A stretch of 64,000 bases of DNA from Paenarthrobacter sp. PH39-S1 (GCF_030063245.1 NZ_JASISR010000003.1:1-64000); one strand, 5' to 3'. Numbered from the stretch's first letter, positions 25,935-35,830 are shown. Numbers and translations: made by a program. The notes: generated by a model from the letters alone, not told the origin.

Positions 25935-26708
25935 ATGGCCAACCCTGACATCACCCCCGGTGCTCCTTGCTGGATCGACCTCATGACCTCGGATCCGGAC
26001 AAAGCCAAGGATTTTTACGCCCAACTCTTCGGCTGGGACTATGAAGTCGGCGATCAGGAAACCTACGGCGGCTACACCACCGCGTTCAAGGACGGCCGGT
26101 CCGTGGCTGGCCTGATGAAGAACGACGGGCAGTCCGGTTACCCGGATGTCTGGACAACCTACCTTCGGGTGGAGGATATCAATGCCGCGGTGGAAGCCGT
26201 GACGGCAGCCGACGGACAGATTTTTATGCCGCCGATGGTGGTACCGGAGCAGGGCAGCATGGGGATGATCGGTGACGCCTCCGGCGCGGCCGTTGGCGTA
26301 TGGCAGTTTGGTGGCCATACGGGTTTCCAGGCCCATGGTGAGCCCGGCGCCGCGGTATGGCATGAGCTGCACACCCGCGATTACGCCACGGCTGTGAAAT
26401 TCTACGAAAATGTCTTCGGCTGGGAAACCAGCGTCATGAGTGATACCGCTGAATTCCGCTACACCACGCTGGGGGCCGCAGAGGGCGCCAAGGCCGGCAT
26501 CTTGGACGCATCGGCTTTCCTGCCCGAAGGTGTCCCGGCGAACTGGCAGGTCTATTTCGGCGTCGAGAATACCGACGCGGCCATCGAGAAGGCGCTCTCA
26601 TTGGGCGGCCAGCTGATCCAGCCGGCCGAGAACACTCCGTTTGGACGTCTGGCAACCCTGGCGGACCCGACGGGTGCGATGTTCAAGATCGATCAGGAAA
26701 ACGTCTGA
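25935..26708 (+). CDS. two-domain VOC (glyoxalase/bleomycin-resistance-like) protein
   Basis: 257 residues with two vicinal-oxygen-chelate repeats. Domain 1 (about 8-125) begins PGAPCWIDLMTSDPDKAKDF and contains FGWDY; domain 2 (about 135-255) begins AAVWHELHTRDYATAVKFYE and contains FGWETS. It ends with DPTGAMFKIDQ. This tandem form is common in actinobacteria (CFP30B/hydroxylase-like group). The histidine and glutamate positions allow metal binding, but the function is unknown. Confidence 0.88.
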   Translation: MANPDITPGAPCWIDLMTSDPDKAKDFYAQLFGWDYEVGDQETYGGYTTAFKDGRSVAGLMKNDGQSGYPDVWTTYLRVEDINAAVEAVTAADGQIFMPPMVVPEQGSMGMIGDASGAAVGVWQFGGHTGFQAHGEPGAAVWHELHTRDYATAVKFYENVFGWETSVMSDTAEFRYTTLGAAEGAKAGILDASAFLPEGVPANWQVYFGVENTDAAIEKALSLGGQLIQPAENTPFGRLATLADPTGAMFKIDQENV

Positions 26709-26740
26709 CCGGCCACTGATCGGACCCGCCGGGACCGAGG

Positions 26741-27418
26741 TCATCCGGCGGGTTTGACCAGCCCCGTGTCGTAACACAGCACCACGGCCTGCACCCTGTC
26801 CCGGAGCGAGAGTTTGGCCAGGATTTTGCTGACATGCGTCTTGACCGTCTGCTCCGCGATGTAGAGCTCGGCGGCAATTTCCTGATTTGAAAGGCCTCGT
26901 CCCACCAGAACCATCACCTCGCGCTCGCGTTCCGTCAGGCCGCCGAGCCGCTCCGTGCAGGGCGCGGGTCGGGGCTGGCTGTTGGCAAACTGCTCGATCA
27001 GACGCCTCGTGACAGACGGTGCCAGCAGCGCTTCACCGGCGGCCACGATCCTGACCGCCGCCACCAGCTCGTCGGCCATCGCATCCTTGAGCAGGAAGCC
27101 GCTGGCACCGAGCCGCAGGGCGTCATAAACATAGTCGTCCGCGTCAAAGGTTGTCAGCATGAGCACGTGCGTCGTGGCCGCCTCGTGCGCGGAGTCCTTT
27201 GAACCGAGGATTTTCCGGGCGGCCTCGAGTCCGTTCATGACCGGCATGCGCACGTCCATCAGGACCACGTCCGGGATCAGCGCCGCTGCCAGACTCACGG
27301 CCTCGGCGCCGTCCTGCGCCTGACCGACGACGTCTATGTCATTCTGGGCGTCCAGCAGGGCCGCGAATCCGGCCCGCACCATGGCCTGATCATCCACCAA
27401 CAACACGCGAATCGTCAT
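26741..27418 (-). CDS. NarL/FixJ-type response regulator
   Basis: A 225-residue DNA-binding response regulator. Receiver domain about 1-125: RVLLVDDQAMVRAGF, phospho-acceptor aspartate in VVLMDVRMPVMNG, switch threonine in MLTTFD, and KDAM lysine. LuxR-type HTH about 155-218: LTEREREVMVLVGRGLSNQEIA, then TVKTHVSKILAKL. Start ATG 27418 overlaps the stop of the sensor kinase by ATGA, so the two are translationally coupled and surely form a pair. Target genes are unknown. Confidence 0.94.
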   Translation of the reverse strand: MTIRVLLVDDQAMVRAGFAALLDAQNDIDVVGQAQDGAEAVSLAAALIPDVVLMDVRMPVMNGLEAARKILGSKDSAHEAATTHVLMLTTFDADDYVYDALRLGASGFLLKDAMADELVAAVRIVAAGEALLAPSVTRRLIEQFANSQPRPAPCTERLGGLTEREREVMVLVGRGLSNQEIAAELYIAEQTVKTHVSKILAKLSLRDRVQAVVLCYDTGLVKPAG

Positions 27419-28683
27419 TTCGTCCCGCCCGTTCCCATCGTGACCAGCGGCAGTGTGGCCCTGACCAAAAAGCCTCCGTTGCTCAGCGGCGTGCACTGCA
27501 CGGATCCACCGACAATGCTGGCCCGCTCCCGCATCCCGATCAGTCCCTGTCCGGGATGCGTACGGTCAAGCTGCGCCAGCACCGCGCCGATTCCGGAAGG
27601 CCCGTTGGTGATCTCCAGCTGGAGCGTCCGTGCTATCGGGCGCAGGGAGAGCGTAACCGTGGCCCCCGGCGCATGCCGGATCACATTGCTCAGAGCCTCC
27701 TGGGCGATGCGGTATGCCGTCAGGCCGATGACCTCGCTGACATCGACGGCCTCGGCCGCGCCCAGGCTCTCCGAGTCCGAATCGACGGCGACATCAACGC
27801 CGGCCGTCCGCGCAGCCGCAACCAGCTGGGGAATATCCGTCAGCCCGGGCTGCGGGGACAGATCGCGGGCCGTGCCGTCGCTGCGCAGTGCACCGAGCAT
27901 GCTGCGCATCTCCGTCATGGCCCGTCTGGAGTTCGCCGCAATGTCATCGAATTCCTGTTTCAGTGTCTTGTCCAGATCGGGATGACGGTACTGCGCCGTC
28001 GTGGCTTGGACCACCACAATAGACATTCCGTGTGCCACCACGTCGTGCAGTTCACGGGCGATCCGGGCCCTTTCCTCGGCGAGACGGCGCATGGACTGTT
28101 CTTCCGCTGACACGTTGCGTTCCGCCAGGAGTTGCCGACGGATGTTCTGCCACTGCTGGGTGATGACGGCCGCCACCATCAGGCCACCGGACACCGAGGC
28201 GAACACGACCACGTTCATTTCAGCGCCCAGCGGAACGTAGGCAGGCATGCCCCGATAATTCACCGCGACGCCGATGAAGATGCTCAGCAGCCAGATCACC
28301 GCCGGCAGCATCCAGTGGCTCCGCAGACCGGCCACGCACATCACTAGAATCTGAGTCAGCATTGCGACCACGCTGAATGGCATCGGGGCGGAGCCCGGCG
28401 GCGTGGAGACCAGCGGCATCACCGCCAGCGGCAGCAGGGACAGGAGCCCGCCGGGCACGGGACGGACCACCGTCAAGGCCAGGGAGCCGGTATGGAGAAT
28501 GGCCATGCCCAGGGCGAAGGGGAGCGGCATCTTGTACAGATTCACGTTCAGTGGGGCGCCGACGGCCATCAGGGCAACGCAGGCGGTGATGAAACCCAAC
28601 CACGCCCAGCTGATTTTTTTCAGTCTCAACCGCGGCAGTGCTGCCATCTGTGCAGCCAGATCGAGACGTTTAGTCGCTGGCAT
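27415..28683 (-). CDS. NarL/DesK-type sensor histidine kinase
   Basis: A 422-residue membrane kinase. About six helices fill residues 20-180. A short coiled linker leads to the HisKA_3 domain with the phospho-histidine in RIARELHDVVAHGMS. The ATPase domain has YRIAQEALSNVIRHAPGA (N box), then GQGLIGMRERASIVGGSV (G box). It has no large extracellular sensor, so it may sense membrane state or small molecules within the bilayer. The frame is open to 28809; the start at 28683 (MPATKRLDL) overlaps the preceding phosphatase gene by 14 bp, and 28650 is the alternative. It is followed by its regulator with an ATGA overlap. Confidence 0.92.
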   Translation of the reverse strand: MPATKRLDLAAQMAALPRLRLKKISWAWLGFITACVALMAVGAPLNVNLYKMPLPFALGMAILHTGSLALTVVRPVPGGLLSLLPLAVMPLVSTPPGSAPMPFSVVAMLTQILVMCVAGLRSHWMLPAVIWLLSIFIGVAVNYRGMPAYVPLGAEMNVVVFASVSGGLMVAAVITQQWQNIRRQLLAERNVSAEEQSMRRLAEERARIARELHDVVAHGMSIVVVQATTAQYRHPDLDKTLKQEFDDIAANSRRAMTEMRSMLGALRSDGTARDLSPQPGLTDIPQLVAAARTAGVDVAVDSDSESLGAAEAVDVSEVIGLTAYRIAQEALSNVIRHAPGATVTLSLRPIARTLQLEITNGPSGIGAVLAQLDRTHPGQGLIGMRERASIVGGSVQCTPLSNGGFLVRATLPLVTMGTGGTK

Positions 28684-29566
28684 TGCGCCGCAATCCCGGC
28701 TGCTCCAGGCGCACGCCGGCCGCGGGACCAGCCGCAGAGCCAGCGGCAGGCCCGGCAGCGGGGCCTGAGGCGGTGGTGGCGCTCGGGCCGTGGGCGAATC
28801 CGTCTGCATCCGAATCGTCGGTTGGGCCGTCCGCTGTGGTGTCGGCCAGAGCCAGGCCGCCCGCGGGCTGGCTCTGCCAGCTCACCACCTCCCACGTCCG
28901 GTCCCGGCCGCGCCCGTTGGCGGCGCCGCCACCCGTCCCGCCGGCGGCCCGGGACGCAGAGGTGCCGGACCCAGCCTTACCGGGCAACGCCGTCGTCGAG
29001 CCTTCCAACACCACGATGCCGGTATTGCTGAGCGCATAATTTTCCGGATGTTCCGGGTCCAGGTTCCCGGCGCGGCAGGCGGACCAGGTGCGGATCATGG
29101 CGCCGTGGCTGACCATGGCGACCGTGCCACCTCCGGACGCCAGCTCGGCCTCCCGGACGACGGCGTCAAAACGCGCCAGGACGTCGTTGCCGGTGTCCGC
29201 CCCGGGCATCCGGATTTCGGGTTTGCCCTGGATCCAGTCCCGCACCACCTCCAGGTAGGCCCCGATGGATTGCAGATCGCCCTGCATCTCCAACCCCCCG
29301 GCACTGATCTCGCGCAGCCCGGAACGGATCCTGGGCTCCAGCCCCAAGGCGGCGGCCAGCGGCGCCGCGGTCAGCTGGGCCCGCGTCTGGTTGGAAACGT
29401 AGAGCGCCGCCAGCGGATCCGTGCCGTCGAGCCAGGCCAGCGCGGCCGGGATGGCCAGCGCCTGCCGCCGGCCAAGGTCGGTCAGACCGGGGCCAGGCAC
29501 CGCCGTATCCAGCAGGTTGCGTACATTTGACGGCGTTTGGCCGTGCCGGATGAGGATCAGTCGCAT
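28670..29566 (-). CDS. histidine phosphatase family protein with Gly/Ala-rich tail
   Basis: A 298-residue phosphoglycerate-mutase-like phosphatase. The catalytic histidine lies in LILIRHGQTPSN and the second in MVSHGAMIRTW; the phosphate pocket arginine and REISAGGLE are present. The catalytic domain ends near residue 205. Beyond it lies an approximately 90-residue tail rich in Gly, Ala, Ser and Asp, with GPAAGPAAGSAAGPAAG near the end, unusual for the family and probably disordered. ATG 29566 (MRLILIRHG) is preferred over the upstream TTG. It overlaps the sensor-kinase start, so it may be part of the same operon. Confidence 0.87.
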   Translation of the reverse strand: MRLILIRHGQTPSNVRNLLDTAVPGPGLTDLGRRQALAIPAALAWLDGTDPLAALYVSNQTRAQLTAAPLAAALGLEPRIRSGLREISAGGLEMQGDLQSIGAYLEVVRDWIQGKPEIRMPGADTGNDVLARFDAVVREAELASGGGTVAMVSHGAMIRTWSACRAGNLDPEHPENYALSNTGIVVLEGSTTALPGKAGSGTSASRAAGGTGGGAANGRGRDRTWEVVSWQSQPAGGLALADTTADGPTDDSDADGFAHGPSATTASGPAAGPAAGSAAGPAAGVRLEQPGLRRNASD

Positions 29567-29615
29567 GCTCAATTGTCCCTGAAAAGCGTGGTCGAAGTGT
29601 TCGAACAGTGGGGAA

Positions 29616-30485
29616 CTAGTTCAGCGCACGTCCTGCCATCCGTTCCAGCCGGGCAATCCGCTCCGGCACCGGAGGGTGCGTGGAGAACATCCGCCCCGCC
29701 GCACCGCGGAATGGATTGGCGATCATCAGGTGGCTGGTGTTGACCAGGTCCTGCTTCCGTGGCAGCGGTGCCTGCTCCACCCCTCGCTCCAGTTTGCGTA
29801 ATGCGGATGCCAGTGCCAGTGGATCATCCGTCAGCGTTGAACCGTCCTCGTCGGCATCATATTCGCGGGTCCGGCTGATGGCCAACTGGATCACCGACGC
29901 GGCCAGCGGCGCGAGCAGTGCCATGGCGATCATGGCCAGCGGATTGGCGTTCCGATTATCGCGACCGCCGCCGAAGAAGAGCGCGAATTGGGCCACGGAG
30001 GTGATGACACCGGCTACGGCGGCGGCGACGGACGACGTCAAAATGTCCCGGTTGTAGACGTGCATGAGCTCGTGGCCGAGCACGCCGCGCAGCTCACGTT
30101 CGGTGAGAATGTTCAGGATCCCTTGCGTGCAACATACCGCGGCATTGCGCGGATTGCGCCCGGTGGCAAAGGCATTCGGAGCCAAGGTGGGGGAAACGTA
30201 GATCCGGGGCATCGGCTGATTGGCCTTGGTGGAGAGTTCCCGCACGATCTGATAAATGCCCGGCGCCTGCTCCTGGGTCACCGGATAGGCCTGCATGGAG
30301 CGGATGGCGATTTTATCCGAATTCCAGTAGCCGTACGCCGTTGTCCCGACGCCGATCAACGCCATGATCCAGATCGGGGCCGAGCTGCGCATCCCGGTGG
30401 CGAGCATCCCTCCGATTGCCAGCAGCACCACCCACAGCACGCCGAAAAGAGCAGCGGTTTTCAACCCGTTGAAATGCCTGTGCAC
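29616..30485 (-). CDS. htpX: membrane zinc metalloprotease HtpX
   Basis: A 289-residue M48 protease of the inner membrane that degrades misfolded membrane proteins. The zinc site is HELMH in LRGVLGHELMHVYNRD, with the third ligand in REYDADEDGS. Membrane helices lie at about 10-55 and 150-205. The start is GTG 30485 (VHRHFNGLKTAALFG), preceded by GGAG; the longer frame to 30551 has no support. Downstream sits the phosphatase/two-component cluster; heat or envelope stress control is likely but no site is recognised. Confidence 0.93.
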   Translation of the reverse strand: MHRHFNGLKTAALFGVLWVVLLAIGGMLATGMRSSAPIWIMALIGVGTTAYGYWNSDKIAIRSMQAYPVTQEQAPGIYQIVRELSTKANQPMPRIYVSPTLAPNAFATGRNPRNAAVCCTQGILNILTERELRGVLGHELMHVYNRDILTSSVAAAVAGVITSVAQFALFFGGGRDNRNANPLAMIAMALLAPLAASVIQLAISRTREYDADEDGSTLTDDPLALASALRKLERGVEQAPLPRKQDLVNTSHLMIANPFRGAAGRMFSTHPPVPERIARLERMAGRALN

Positions 30486-30671
30486 GTTCGTTTCTCCTTT
30501 GACGGCCGACGCCTGCCGGACACTAATGGAAACGGCCGAGCAGGCCCCCATGTTCCCGCCCCCACTTCAGCGCGGGTCGGGCAGCAGAACACAACAGTGA
30601 AATGGTCAGGAGTCGACATTTTGCTCGTTCGTTTCGTGGTGGGACTCCCATCCGACACCATGCAGCCGCGG

Positions 30672-31943
30672 TCACGGCTCGGGGTGCAGCGCGTCGTAGC
30701 GGAGGAACCGGGGCTGGAGCCGGGCCATCAGCCAAACGGCCAGGATGCACAAAATGCCGCCGACAATGGCGGCCATCGCCTCGCCCAGGCGTTGGCCTGT
30801 GCCGCCGGCAAACAGGTCGCCCAGCCGTGGACCGCCGGCGACGACGACGATGAAGACGCCCTGCAGCCTGCCGCGCATATTATCCGGCGTGGCGGACTGC
30901 AGGATGGTTGACCGGAAGACGCCGCTCACCGAGTCTGCGACGCCGGACACCACCAGGGCGAAGACGGCGCCGATGATCCACGGTGAGGTGCCCTGGCCGG
31001 CGTAATGGCCGCCCAGCAGAATCACGGTGCCCATGCCGGTAATGGAAGCGCCCCAGATGGTGATGCTCCAGACCACCGCCAGCCCCTGCCGGCGGATGTG
31101 GCCCAACGGACCGGAGAAGAGCGCCGCCAGCAAAGAGCCGGCCGCTATCGCCGCGAGCAGCAGACCCGCCGTCGCCGCTCCTCCGCCTAGCCAGACGGCG
31201 CCGACGGCCGGCAGCAGTGCACGCGGCATGGCGAAAATCATGGCGCACAAGTCCACCAGGAACGTCATCCGGACGTTGGGGCGGCTGCCGAGGAATTTCA
31301 GACCCTCCAGCACGGAGCGGAAACCAGCCCGTCGCACCGCGCCTTCGGGCGGCAGCGATGGAAGTTTGAACAGAGCCCAGAGGGAGGCCGTGAATGTCAG
31401 CACGTCCACGGTGTAAGTCCAGCTGTAACCGACGCTTGCCACCAGCACCCCCGCGGCCAGTGGCCCGACGGTGGTGCCCAGGCCAAAGACGATCATGCTC
31501 AGCGCATTGGCCGCGGGAAGGAGTTCGCGCCGCACCAGCCGGGGGATGATGGCGCTGCGGGCCGGCTGGTTGATCCCCGCGGCGGCGGACTGCACGGCGA
31601 CAAGGAGGTAAAGCACCAGAACTTCATGCACTCCGAGCCAGGCCTGCAACGCGATGCAAATTGTCACCAGCCACAAGACTCCGGCGGACAGCAGCGCCAC
31701 CGTCCGGCGGTCATGTGCATCCACAATGGAACCGCCGTACAGGCCCGCAATGACAAGGGGCACCAAAGCGAAGATGCCCAGCACACCGACGGCGAGCGTG
31801 GACTGGCTGAGGCTGTACACCTCCAGGCTCACCGCCACCACTGTCAACTGGGTCCCAATCGAGGACAGGCCCAGTCCCAGCCACAGCCGCCGGAAGTCAG
31901 GGCTTTCCTGCAGAGGCGTGATGTCCGCCAGGAGTTTTTGCAC
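30672..31943 (-). CDS. MFS exporter, EntS-like
   Basis: A 423-residue 12-helix MFS protein. The start QKLLADITPLQESPDFRRLW and the following LGLGLSSIGTQLTVVAVSLEVY match the enterobactin-exporter-like (EntS/YfiS) group, as do DAHDRRTVALLS and QSAAAGINQPARSAIIPRLV. It may export a siderophore or another small molecule. No siderophore genes are near, so the substrate is only a guess. Divergent from the furA-katA unit across about 150 bp. Confidence 0.86.
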   Translation of the reverse strand: MQKLLADITPLQESPDFRRLWLGLGLSSIGTQLTVVAVSLEVYSLSQSTLAVGVLGIFALVPLVIAGLYGGSIVDAHDRRTVALLSAGVLWLVTICIALQAWLGVHEVLVLYLLVAVQSAAAGINQPARSAIIPRLVRRELLPAANALSMIVFGLGTTVGPLAAGVLVASVGYSWTYTVDVLTFTASLWALFKLPSLPPEGAVRRAGFRSVLEGLKFLGSRPNVRMTFLVDLCAMIFAMPRALLPAVGAVWLGGGAATAGLLLAAIAAGSLLAALFSGPLGHIRRQGLAVVWSITIWGASITGMGTVILLGGHYAGQGTSPWIIGAVFALVVSGVADSVSGVFRSTILQSATPDNMRGRLQGVFIVVVAGGPRLGDLFAGGTGQRLGEAMAAIVGGILCILAVWLMARLQPRFLRYDALHPEP

Positions 31944-32054
31944 CGGTCAAGCCTAGCGGCAGCATGCCACGGCGGTGCTACGGGCGTTGGCGGCCGCATG
32001 GTTCCCGGGGCCGGCCGTCAAAACCAAGAACCGCCGTCAGACCTTAAGATGCCC

Positions 32055-32077
32055 TTATTGCGACTTTGTCGGAATAA
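32055..32077. promoter_or_regulatory. FurA/PerR-type operator before furA
   Basis: TTATTGCGAC-TTT-GTCGGAATAA: a 23-bp dyad whose 10-bp arms differ at one position. It lies 17 bp upstream of the furA start codon, just after a TAAGAT -10-like box (32044-32049). Position and shape fit autorepression of the furA-katA operon with release on peroxide stress. Confidence 0.7.
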
Positions 32078-32093
32078 GTGGTTGACTGGAGGC

Positions 32094-32564
32094 ATGAGGA
32101 CGACGCAGGGCACCAGCGGGGAAGTGTGGACGCAGCAACTGCATGACCACGACCGCCGGGTGACCAAGCAGCGCCTCGCTGTACTTGCCGCCGTCGCCCG
32201 TTCTCCGCATGCCACCGCCGAAGCCGTAGCCTCGGCGGCACGGGCGGAACTGCCCCAGCTGACGGTGCAGTCCGTCTACGTGGTGCTGGCGGACCTCACC
32301 GGGCTGGGCATGCTGCGCCGGATCGAGCCGCCCAACTCGCCGGCCCGTTATGAAACACGGACCGGAGACAACCACCACCACGCCATTTGCACCGGCTGCG
32401 GACGGATCGAAGACGTGGACTGCGCCGTCGGACACGCCCCGTGCCTGACGCCAGGTATGAGCGCCGGCGCCATCATCGGCCACATCACCGTCGCGGATGT
32501 GCTGTACCAGGGCATCTGCGCCGACTGCGCCGCCGGCGAACCCGCTGATCGGCAAACCGGCTGA
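32094..32564 (+). CDS. furA: Fur-family regulator (FurA/CatR type)
   Basis: A 156-residue metal-dependent repressor. The N-terminal winged helix is VTKQRLAVLAAVARSPHATA with TVQSVYVVLADLTGLGMLRR. The dimerisation domain has the metal motif DNHHHAICTGC and the zinc cysteine pairs CTGC and CADC. It starts with ATG after GGAGG. The catalase gene follows after 58 bp, and a Fur-type dyad precedes the gene. This is the actinobacterial arrangement in which peroxide oxidises the repressor and turns on catalase. Confidence 0.93.
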   Translation: MRTTQGTSGEVWTQQLHDHDRRVTKQRLAVLAAVARSPHATAEAVASAARAELPQLTVQSVYVVLADLTGLGMLRRIEPPNSPARYETRTGDNHHHAICTGCGRIEDVDCAVGHAPCLTPGMSAGAIIGHITVADVLYQGICADCAAGEPADRQTG

Positions 32565-32622
32565 TCATCACACGGGCTTTCCCTATCCAACCTAACCACC
32601 CCCACCCCCACCAAGGAGAGAT

Positions 32623-34137
32623 ATGACTGACCATTCCATCGTGCCAAATTCAGCGGTGCCGCATTCCACAACTCAGTCGGGTGCCCCCGTCATCAGTGAC
32701 GCGCACGCCCAGTCAACCGGTGCCGACGGCGCCATCGCGCTGACCGACCACTACCTGGTCGAAAAGCTGGCCCAGTTCAACCGCGAGCGGGTCCCGGAGC
32801 GCGTGGTGCATGCCAAGGGCGGCGGCGCGTTCGGCACTTTCAAGACCACCGAGGACGTCTCCGCCTACACCAAGGCTGCGCTGTTCCAGCCCGGCGTGGA
32901 GACCGAAACGCTGACCCGTTTCTCCTCTGTGGCGGGTGAGGCGGGCTCGCCGGACACCTGGCGCGACCCGCGCGGCTTCTCCACGAAGTTCTACACCACC
33001 GAGGGCAACTACGACCTGGTCGGCAACAACACCCCGGTCTTCTTCATCCGCGACGGCATCAAGTTCCCGGACTTCATCCACAGCCAGAAGCGCCTTCCCG
33101 GCTCCAACCTGCGCGACGCCGACATGCAGTGGGACTTCTGGACCCTCTCCCCCGAGTCCGCGCACCAGGTCACCTGGCTGATGGGCGACCGCGGGCTGCC
33201 GGCCTCCTGGCGTCAGATGCAGGGCTACGGCTCGCACACCTACCAGTGGATCAACGCAGCCGGCGAGCAGTTCTGGGTCAAGTACCATTTTCACTCCAAT
33301 CAGGGTGTGAACGCCATGAGCGGCGACGAGGCCGAGCAGCTGGCCGGCTCGGACGCGGACTACTACATCCGCGACCTGCACGACAACATCGAGACCGGCA
33401 ATTTCCCCTCCTGGGACCTGCACGTGCAGATCATGCCGTATGCGGATGCCAAGGACTACCGGTTCAATCCGTTTGACCTGACCAAGATCTGGTCCAAGAA
33501 GGACTACCCGCTGATCAAGGTCGGCACGATGACACTGGACAGGAACCCGGAGAACTACTTCGCGCAGATCGAGCAGGCCGCCTTCGCACCGTCGAACTTC
33601 GTGCCCGGCATCGCCGGCAGCCCGGACAAGATGCTGCAGGCCCGCATCTTCTCCTACGCGGACGCACACCGCTACCGGGTGGGCACCAACCACGCCCAGC
33701 TGCCGGTGAACGCGCCGAAGAACCAGGTGAACAACTACAGCCAGAACGGTGCTGCCCGTTACACCTTCAACGACGCCAGCACCCCGGTTTACGCACCGAA
33801 CTCCAAGGGCGGCGCGGCGGCCGTTGAGCCGGCAACTGTCGGCGGCGGCTGGGAGAACGACGGCGCACTGACGCTCTCGGCACATTCCCTGCACTCGGCC
33901 GATGATGACTTCGGCCAAGCCGGCACGCTCTACCGCGAGGTGTTCGACGACGGCGAACGCGCCCGGCTGCTGGAAACCATCACCGGCGCCGTGGGCGGCG
34001 TCCAGGACGGCGGCATCAAGGAACGCGCCATCGGCTACTGGACCAAGGTGGATTCGGACCTCGGCGCCAAGCTTCGCGCCAACCTGGGCGCCGGCGAAAG
34101 CATCGAATCGGATGCGGAAGCGGCCACCAAGTACTAG
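32623..34137 (+). CDS. katA: monofunctional haem catalase
   Basis: A 504-residue clade 3-size catalase breaking down hydrogen peroxide. The distal haem histidine lies in [13 protein letters not shown], the asparagine in [12 protein letters not shown], and the proximal tyrosine in [19 protein letters not shown]-site residues lie in [23 protein letters not shown] 32623 follows AGGAGAG. It is second in the furA-katA unit and followed by a repeat tract and a strong terminator. Confidence 0.96.
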   Translation: MTDHSIVPNSAVPHSTTQSGAPVISDAHAQSTGADGAIALTDHYLVEKLAQFNRERVPERVVHAKGGGAFGTFKTTEDVSAYTKAALFQPGVETETLTRFSSVAGEAGSPDTWRDPRGFSTKFYTTEGNYDLVGNNTPVFFIRDGIKFPDFIHSQKRLPGSNLRDADMQWDFWTLSPESAHQVTWLMGDRGLPASWRQMQGYGSHTYQWINAAGEQFWVKYHFHSNQGVNAMSGDEAEQLAGSDADYYIRDLHDNIETGNFPSWDLHVQIMPYADAKDYRFNPFDLTKIWSKKDYPLIKVGTMTLDRNPENYFAQIEQAAFAPSNFVPGIAGSPDKMLQARIFSYADAHRYRVGTNHAQLPVNAPKNQVNNYSQNGAARYTFNDASTPVYAPNSKGGAAAVEPATVGGGWENDGALTLSAHSLHSADDDFGQAGTLYREVFDDGERARLLETITGAVGGVQDGGIKERAIGYWTKVDSDLGAKLRANLGAGESIESDAEAATKY

Positions 34138-34159
34138 GTCCAACACGGACTGAGTACGA

Positions 34160-34210
34160 CACGGTACTGAGCTGCACACGGTACTGAGCTGCACACAGTA
34201 CTGAGCAGAA
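34160..34210. repeat. 17-bp tandem repeat after katA
   Basis: CACGGTACTGAGCTGCA at 34160-34176 and 34177-34193, with a third, diverged copy at 34194-34210. A weaker fourth copy precedes them. It starts 22 bp after the katA stop and runs into the terminator stem. Confidence 0.85.
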
Positions 34211-34246
34211 AGGGCGGTTTCCCTCAGCGGGAAGCCGCCCTTTCTG
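34205..34246. terminator. katA terminator, bidirectional
   Basis: GCAGAAAGGGCGG-TTTCCC pairs with GGGAAG-CCGCCCTTTCTGC around a short TCAGC loop, with A and T runs inside the stem ends. It lies between convergent katA and the permease gene and can serve both. Confidence 0.88.
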
Positions 34247-34282
34247 CGTCCGCGCTGCGGCCCGATTTCCCCGCGACCGTAC

Positions 34283-35830
34283 TCAGGCGTCGATCGAGAC
34301 CTTGTCGCCGTCGTCGGCCGCCGCCGAACCGCTGCTAACACCTTCGCCGGAGCGGCTGCTCTTCAACTGCCTGCCCAGCCGGGAATTCCATGCTCCGTAG
34401 GAGAAGTAGATCACTAGACCTGCCACCAGCCAGATGGCGAAGAAGACCCAGGTCAAAGTGGCCAGGTTGAACATCAGGTAGATGCACAGCAGGGCCGAGG
34501 CCACCGGGATGACAGGGCCAAACGGTACCCGGAAGGAGGGTTTGAGGTCCGGGCGTTTGCGGCGCAGCACCAAAATCCCGAGGCTCACCATGACAAAGGC
34601 GGACAGCGTGCCGATGTTGATCATCTCGGCCAGCAGATCAACCGGCGTGAAGCCTGCAAGCAGTGCCACCAACCCGCCACAGATGATCTGTGTCCGCGCG
34701 GGAGTGCTGCGTTTTGCGGAAGTCTTGCTCAATGCGCGGGGCAACAACCCGTCGCGGCTCATCGCCATGGTGACCCGGGCAAGACCCATCAGCAACACCA
34801 TGATCACTGTGGTCAGGCCGATCAGGGAACCGAGGGAAATGACTACGACGGCCCAGTCCGCACCCACGAGGTGGAACGCGGTTGCCAAGGACGGATCCGC
34901 TGCTTTGGCCAGATCCTGGTAGGACACCATGCCTGTTACCACCAGGGTGACCAGGATATACAGCACCGTGACCACGGCGAGCCCGGCAAAGATTCCACGC
35001 GGCAGGGTCTTTTTCGGGTTCTTGACCTCCTCGGCGCTGGTCGCGACAACGTCGAAGCCGATGAAAGCGAAGAAGACCAGCGCGGCGCCGGAGATCACAC
35101 CGGTGAAACCGTACATGGCCGGGTTGGCCCCGCTCAAAAAGGACAGGAACGGCTGCTCGGTCCAGGATCCGCCGGTTGCCGGCGCCGGCGCGGACTCCGG
35201 CACGAAGGGTGTGTAGTTCTGTGCCTTGACGAAGAAGAACCCAACCACGATTACGAAGAGGACGATCGCTATTTTGATAATGGTGAAGACGCTGTTGACC
35301 CGCGCGGACAGCTTCGTGCCGAGCACCAGCACCGTGGTAAAGACGGCGACGACGACCAACGGTCCCCAGTAAAGGGTCACGGAGCCCAGATGCAGCTGGG
35401 CAGGGATATTGACATTCACGGCCTGCAGGAAGTCGCTGAGATATACGCCCCAGTACTTGGCGATCACGGAGCCGGCCATGAGCAGTTCCAAAATCAGGTT
35501 CCAGCCGATAATCCAGGCCAGCAGCTCCCCCATGGTGGCGTAGGTAAAGACGTAGGCACTGCCAGTGACGGGGATGGCCGTGGCAAACTCCGCGTAGCAC
35601 ATGATCGCCAATGCGCAGGTGAGCGCCGCCAGAATGAAGCTGACCGTCACGGCCGGACCGGCATTGTGTGCGGCGGCTTTGGCCCCGACGGAGAAGATGC
35701 CGGCGCCCACGGCCACGGCGATTCCCATGATCATCAGGTCCCAGGTATTGAGGGAGCGTTTGAGGGTCCGTCCGGGCTCTTGGGCATCGCGGAGGGAGCT
35801 TTCAATGGACTTTGTGCGCAGTAAATTCAT
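34283..35830 (-). CDS. APC-family cationic-type amino-acid permease
   Basis: A 515-residue membrane protein of the cationic amino-acid transporter (CAT) branch. N-terminal cytoplasmic part SLRDAQEPGRTLKRSLNTWD, then helix 1 with the substrate motif AVAVGAGIFSVG. Helix 6 region has FFAFIGFDVVATSAEEVKNPKKTLP, the APC consensus. About 12-14 helices, with a hydrophilic serine-rich C-terminus. The substrate is probably a basic or branched amino acid. It is a single gene between katA and fprA. Confidence 0.9.
   Translation of the reverse strand: MNLLRTKSIESSLRDAQEPGRTLKRSLNTWDLMIMGIAVAVGAGIFSVGAKAAAHNAGPAVTVSFILAALTCALAIMCYAEFATAIPVTGSAYVFTYATMGELLAWIIGWNLILELLMAGSVIAKYWGVYLSDFLQAVNVNIPAQLHLGSVTLYWGPLVVVAVFTTVLVLGTKLSARVNSVFTIIKIAIVLFVIVVGFFFVKAQNYTPFVPESAPAPATGGSWTEQPFLSFLSGANPAMYGFTGVISGAALVFFAFIGFDVVATSAEEVKNPKKTLPRGIFAGLAVVTVLYILVTLVVTGMVSYQDLAKAADPSLATAFHLVGADWAVVVISLGSLIGLTTVIMVLLMGLARVTMAMSRDGLLPRALSKTSAKRSTPARTQIICGGLVALLAGFTPVDLLAEMINIGTLSAFVMVSLGILVLRRKRPDLKPSFRVPFGPVIPVASALLCIYLMFNLATLTWVFFAIWLVAGLVIYFSYGAWNSRLGRQLKSSRSGEGVSSGSAAADDGDKVSIDA

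Noticed and set aside
32713-34341. 542-codon minus-strand frame opposite katA
   Set aside because: The catalase on the plus strand has all catalytic motifs; the antisense frame is valine/arginine/glycine-rich without domains.
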